7,257 nt of DNA from Gammaproteobacteria bacterium. Lineage in GTDB: Bacteria; Pseudomonadota; Gammaproteobacteria; GCF-002020875. A model generated the notes under the pieces. The model was not told the DNA's origin. It saw only the letters and a list, made by a program, of their open reading frames with translations, and ran no database searches. Below are positions 5,202 through 7,257 of this stretch, in pieces. The translations under genes were made by a program, and so were the position numbers. The stretch's first letter is position 1. Every line of letters starts with the position of its first letter. The stretch is from the NCBI GenBank assembly GCA_018671205.1, contig JABHIC010000422.1:1-7257 (forward strand). Direction: 5' to 3'.

Positions 5202-6626
5202 CTATATCTCCTTAATTCGTTCCACAATGGCGGTCGAGGAGTACCCCTCTACAAAACGTAGAATCTCCACAGCCCCCCCATTCGCTACCACACAAGCCCC
5301 GCCCGCCACCTCTTCCGGCCGGTAATCCCCCCCCTTCACAATCCGATCAGGCAATAATCTACAGTAGAGCCGTTCGGGGGTCTTTTCACTGAAGGGGACG
5401 ACCCAATCCACACTCTCCAGCGCAGCCAACAAAATCATCCGCTGCGCCAAACCGTTAATCGGGCGATCTTCTCCCTTGAGCTGGCGTACCGACTGATCCG
5501 AGTTGACCGCAACCACCAACCGATCACCCAACTTTCTGGCCTCTGTCAGATAGCTGACATGTCCGGCATGAAGCAGATCAAAACAGCCGTTGGTCATAAT
5601 AACCCGCTCCCCCCGGGCATGGGCCTGCTCAATCGCCCGATCAAGCTGATCCTCACTGACCACACCAAATCCGCTCTCTTGTGGATCGTGGATCGCCTGC
5701 TGCAGTTCTGCCACGCTGGTGGTCGCGGTACCCAGTTTACCCACCACGATACCGGCCGCAAGATTTGCCGTCACCACTGCGTTCTGCTTCGTTGCCCCTG
5801 CGGCCAGCCCCGCAGCCAGGGTTGCAATGACCGTATCGCCCGCACCGGTCACATCATAGACCTCACGCGCATGGGTAGGGTGGTGAAAGGGCCCTTCTCC
5901 CTCACATAACAGTGTCATTCCCGCCTCACCACGGGTCACTAGCAGCGCCTCCATCTCCAGCGCCTGCCGGAGCTGTTCACCACGCTCAACAATCGCCTCC
6001 CCATTGTCACAGTGGCCCGCCACTGCCTCAAACTCAGAGAAGTTAGGGGTCATTAACGTGGCACCACGATATTTGGAAAAGTCCCCCCCCTTGGGGTCAA
6101 CCAGTACCGGCTTACCGGCCAATCGAGCCAACTCAATCAGAGACTCCACCTCTCGCAGAGTCCCCTTGCCATAATCGGAGAGCACCACAGCACCACATTG
6201 TGGCAACGCCGCCTCAAACTGCTCCCGTATACCCTGGAGAGAGAGACTCTCCATCTGATCCTCAAAATCAAGACGAATCAGCTGCTGGTGGCGACTCAAT
6301 ACCCGCAACTTGGTCGAGGTTCGAATCCCGGACTCTTGTTGAAACTGACAGAGAACCCCCCTGGATTCCAGCAGAGAGCGCAACACCTCTCCCTCCGGGT
6401 CACCGCCCACCACCCCCAACAGCGTCACCTCCCCCCCCAATGCCGCCACATTGAGCGCCACATTACCGGCTCCGCCGGGACGCTCCTCAATCTCTTTCAC
6501 ATGCACCACCGGCACCGGGGCCTCCGGGGAGATCCGCTCGGCACCGCCCGACCAGTAGCGATCCAGCATCAGGTCACCAACCACCAGGGTTCTTCCACTG
6601 GAGAAGTCTGGAATGGAGTGTTTCAT
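5202..6626 (-). CDS. hldE: Bifunctional heptose-7-phosphate kinase / heptose-1-phosphate adenylyltransferase (HldE)
   Basis: HldE phosphorylates D-glycero-D-manno-heptose 7-phosphate at C1 and, after GmhB removes the 7-phosphate, transfers AMP to make ADP-D,D-heptose. The 474 residues match the fused form. The N-terminal PfkB/ribokinase domain (about 1-318) shows VVGDLMLDRYW (15-25), RISPEAPVPVV (31-41), ERPGGAGNVALN (48-59), TKLRVLSRHQQLIRLDFE (105-122), and DVTGAGDT (258-265) with the catalytic Asp264. The C-terminal nucleotidyltransferase domain (about 340-474) shows TNGCFDLLHAGHVSYL (345-360) with the HxGH site His353/His356, VAVNSDQSVRQLKG (372-385) and YSSTAIVERI near the end. GAGGAGG sits 8 nt before the ATG, 13 nt after gmhA. 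Three 8-bp G runs fall in the gene, all in Gly-Gly codons. Confidence 0.97.
   Translation of the reverse strand: MKHSIPDFSSGRTLVVGDLMLDRYWSGGAERISPEAPVPVVHVKEIEERPGGAGNVALNVAALGGEVTLLGVVGGDPEGEVLRSLLESRGVLCQFQQESGIRTSTKLRVLSRHQQLIRLDFEDQMESLSLQGIREQFEAALPQCGAVVLSDYGKGTLREVESLIELARLAGKPVLVDPKGGDFSKYRGATLMTPNFSEFEAVAGHCDNGEAIVERGEQLRQALEMEALLVTRGEAGMTLLCEGEGPFHHPTHAREVYDVTGAGDTVIATLAAGLAAGATKQNAVVTANLAAGIVVGKLGTATTSVAELQQAIHDPQESGFGVVSEDQLDRAIEQAHARGERVIMTNGCFDLLHAGHVSYLTEARKLGDRLVVAVNSDQSVRQLKGEDRPINGLAQRMILLAALESVDWVVPFSEKTPERLYCRLLPDRIVKGGDYRPEEVAGGACVVANGGAVEILRFVEGYSSTAIVERIKEI
5208..5213 (-). promoter_or_regulatory. Strong Shine-Dalgarno (AAGGAG) for hldD inside the hldE 3' end
   Basis: AAGGAG overlaps the last codons of hldE, 8 nt before the hldD ATG. 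Together with the 2-nt gap it indicates translational coupling of the two heptose enzymes. Confidence 0.75.
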
Positions 6627-6639
6627 CGCTTACGCCTCC

Positions 6640-7194
6640 TCATTGTTGCCCCTCCTCTATCCGTTGACACCAGTAGTGGCCGATCAGGATATGGGCCTCC
6701 TGAATCCGTGCGGTCACAGTGGAGGGGACCTGAAGGGTCTGATCCGTCCACTCGGCCACTCGCCCCCCCTCTGCTCCCGTCAACCCAAGAGTCTCTACAC
6801 CGCGCTGTTGTGCCACCTCCAGCGCCCGCACCACATTTTCACTCATCCCGGAGGTAGAGATTCCAACCACAATATCTTCCGCGCGGGCCAACGCCTCGAC
6901 CTGGCGCAGAAAAACCTGTTCAAAACCAAAATCATTGCTGGTCGCGGTGAGGATAGAGCTATCGGTGGTCAATGCCATTGCCGCCAGAGCCCGCCGATTT
7001 TTCTCGAACCGAACCACCAGTTCCGCCGCAATATGCTGGGCATCAGCGGCGCTCCCCCCGTTGCCCATCAACAATATTTTCCCCCCCCGCCGCAGGCAGC
7101 CAATCAGCCGCTCTGCTGAACGGTTGATCTCCGCCTCTATCGCTTGTAACCCGGAAATAACCGTTAGGTGTTCATTCACTGTCGTCTGAAACAT
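6640..7194 (-). CDS. gmhA: Sedoheptulose-7-phosphate isomerase (GmhA)
   Basis: The first step of ADP-heptose synthesis: isomerisation of sedoheptulose 7-phosphate to D-glycero-D-manno-heptose 7-phosphate. The 184 residues form one SIS domain. MGNGGSAADAQHIAAELVVR (43-62) is the phosphate-binding loop. His54, Glu58, Gln165 and His173 have the same spacing as the zinc ligands known in GmhA (His61, Glu65, Gln172, His180 in the characterised enzyme). GISTSGMSENVVRAL (111-125) is the second sugar-phosphate loop. The ATG at 7194 follows GGAGAGGGTT and lies 12 nt after the stop of the upstream gene. A G8 run followed by AAAA at 7088-7077 sits just before the phosphate loop. Confidence 0.95.
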   Translation of the reverse strand: MFQTTVNEHLTVISGLQAIEAEINRSAERLIGCLRRGGKILLMGNGGSAADAQHIAAELVVRFEKNRRALAAMALTTDSSILTATSNDFGFEQVFLRQVEALARAEDIVVGISTSGMSENVVRALEVAQQRGVETLGLTGAEGGRVAEWTDQTLQVPSTVTARIQEAHILIGHYWCQRIEEGQQ

Positions 7195-7206
7195 AACCCT
7201 CTCCCA

Positions 7207-7257
7207 TCAGAATTGATGGTACTCCCGATACCAGCTGGCAAAATTCTGCACCCCCTG
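7207..7257 (-). CDS. C-terminal tail of an upstream gene, probably an NAD-dependent nucleotide-sugar epimerase (partial)
   Basis: A frame open from the window edge ends at TGA (7209-7207) and gives 16 residues, QGVQNFASWYREYHQF. The pattern GVxxFxxWYRxYY is the usual C-terminus of extended SDR epimerases of the UDP-glucuronate/UDP-galactose 4-epimerase group (CapI/LpsL-like). With so little sequence this is suggestive only. The 12-nt gap to gmhA implies co-transcription, so the operon probably begins outside the window. Confidence 0.5.
   Translation of the reverse strand, partial: QGVQNFASWYREYHQF

Overview
The window reads almost entirely on the minus strand. It looks like part of a Gram-negative lipopolysaccharide (LPS) inner-core gene cluster, probably from a gammaproteobacterium. 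That placement rests on the fused bifunctional HldE (kinase plus adenylyltransferase) and on WaaC, WaaF, HldD and GmhA proteins that resemble the enterobacterial ones by recall. No finer taxonomic call can be made from sequence reading alone.

In transcription order (high to low coordinates) the layout is: the last 16 codons of an upstream gene that looks like a nucleotide-sugar epimerase (7257-7207); gmhA (7194-6640); hldE (6626-5202); hldD (5199-4252); waaF (4212-3187); waaC (3173-2151); a DPM1-like family 2 glycosyltransferase (2086-1361); a small LpxB-N-terminal-like (LAB_N) membrane protein (1356-1066); a 177-bp intergenic region with a promoter and an inverted repeat; and a secreted repeat protein (888 to beyond position 1). 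Gaps within the heptose block are 2 to 39 bp, which suggests one operon.

GmhA, HldE and HldD make ADP-L-glycero-D-manno-heptose from sedoheptulose 7-phosphate, with the phosphatase GmhB missing from the window. WaaC and WaaF then add the first and second heptose to Kdo2-lipid A on the cytoplasmic face of the inner membrane. The glycosyltransferase plus LAB_N pair resembles modules that load a sugar onto a polyprenyl phosphate for later envelope glycan or lipid A modification. No GT-C (ArnT-like) transferase partner is visible.

The least explained part is 1-888. It encodes an exported, Asp/Gly/Phe/Ala/Met-rich protein made of nested repeats: an 8-residue motif, paired into 16-residue units, which are paired again into 32-residue (96-bp) units. 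A Pro/Thr/Gly spacer with a 13-residue repeat precedes them. The reading frame is open to the window edge, so its 3' end is not visible. It has its own sigma70-like promoter, overlapped by a perfect 8+8-bp inverted repeat. I do not recognise the family, and it is the best candidate here for something undescribed.
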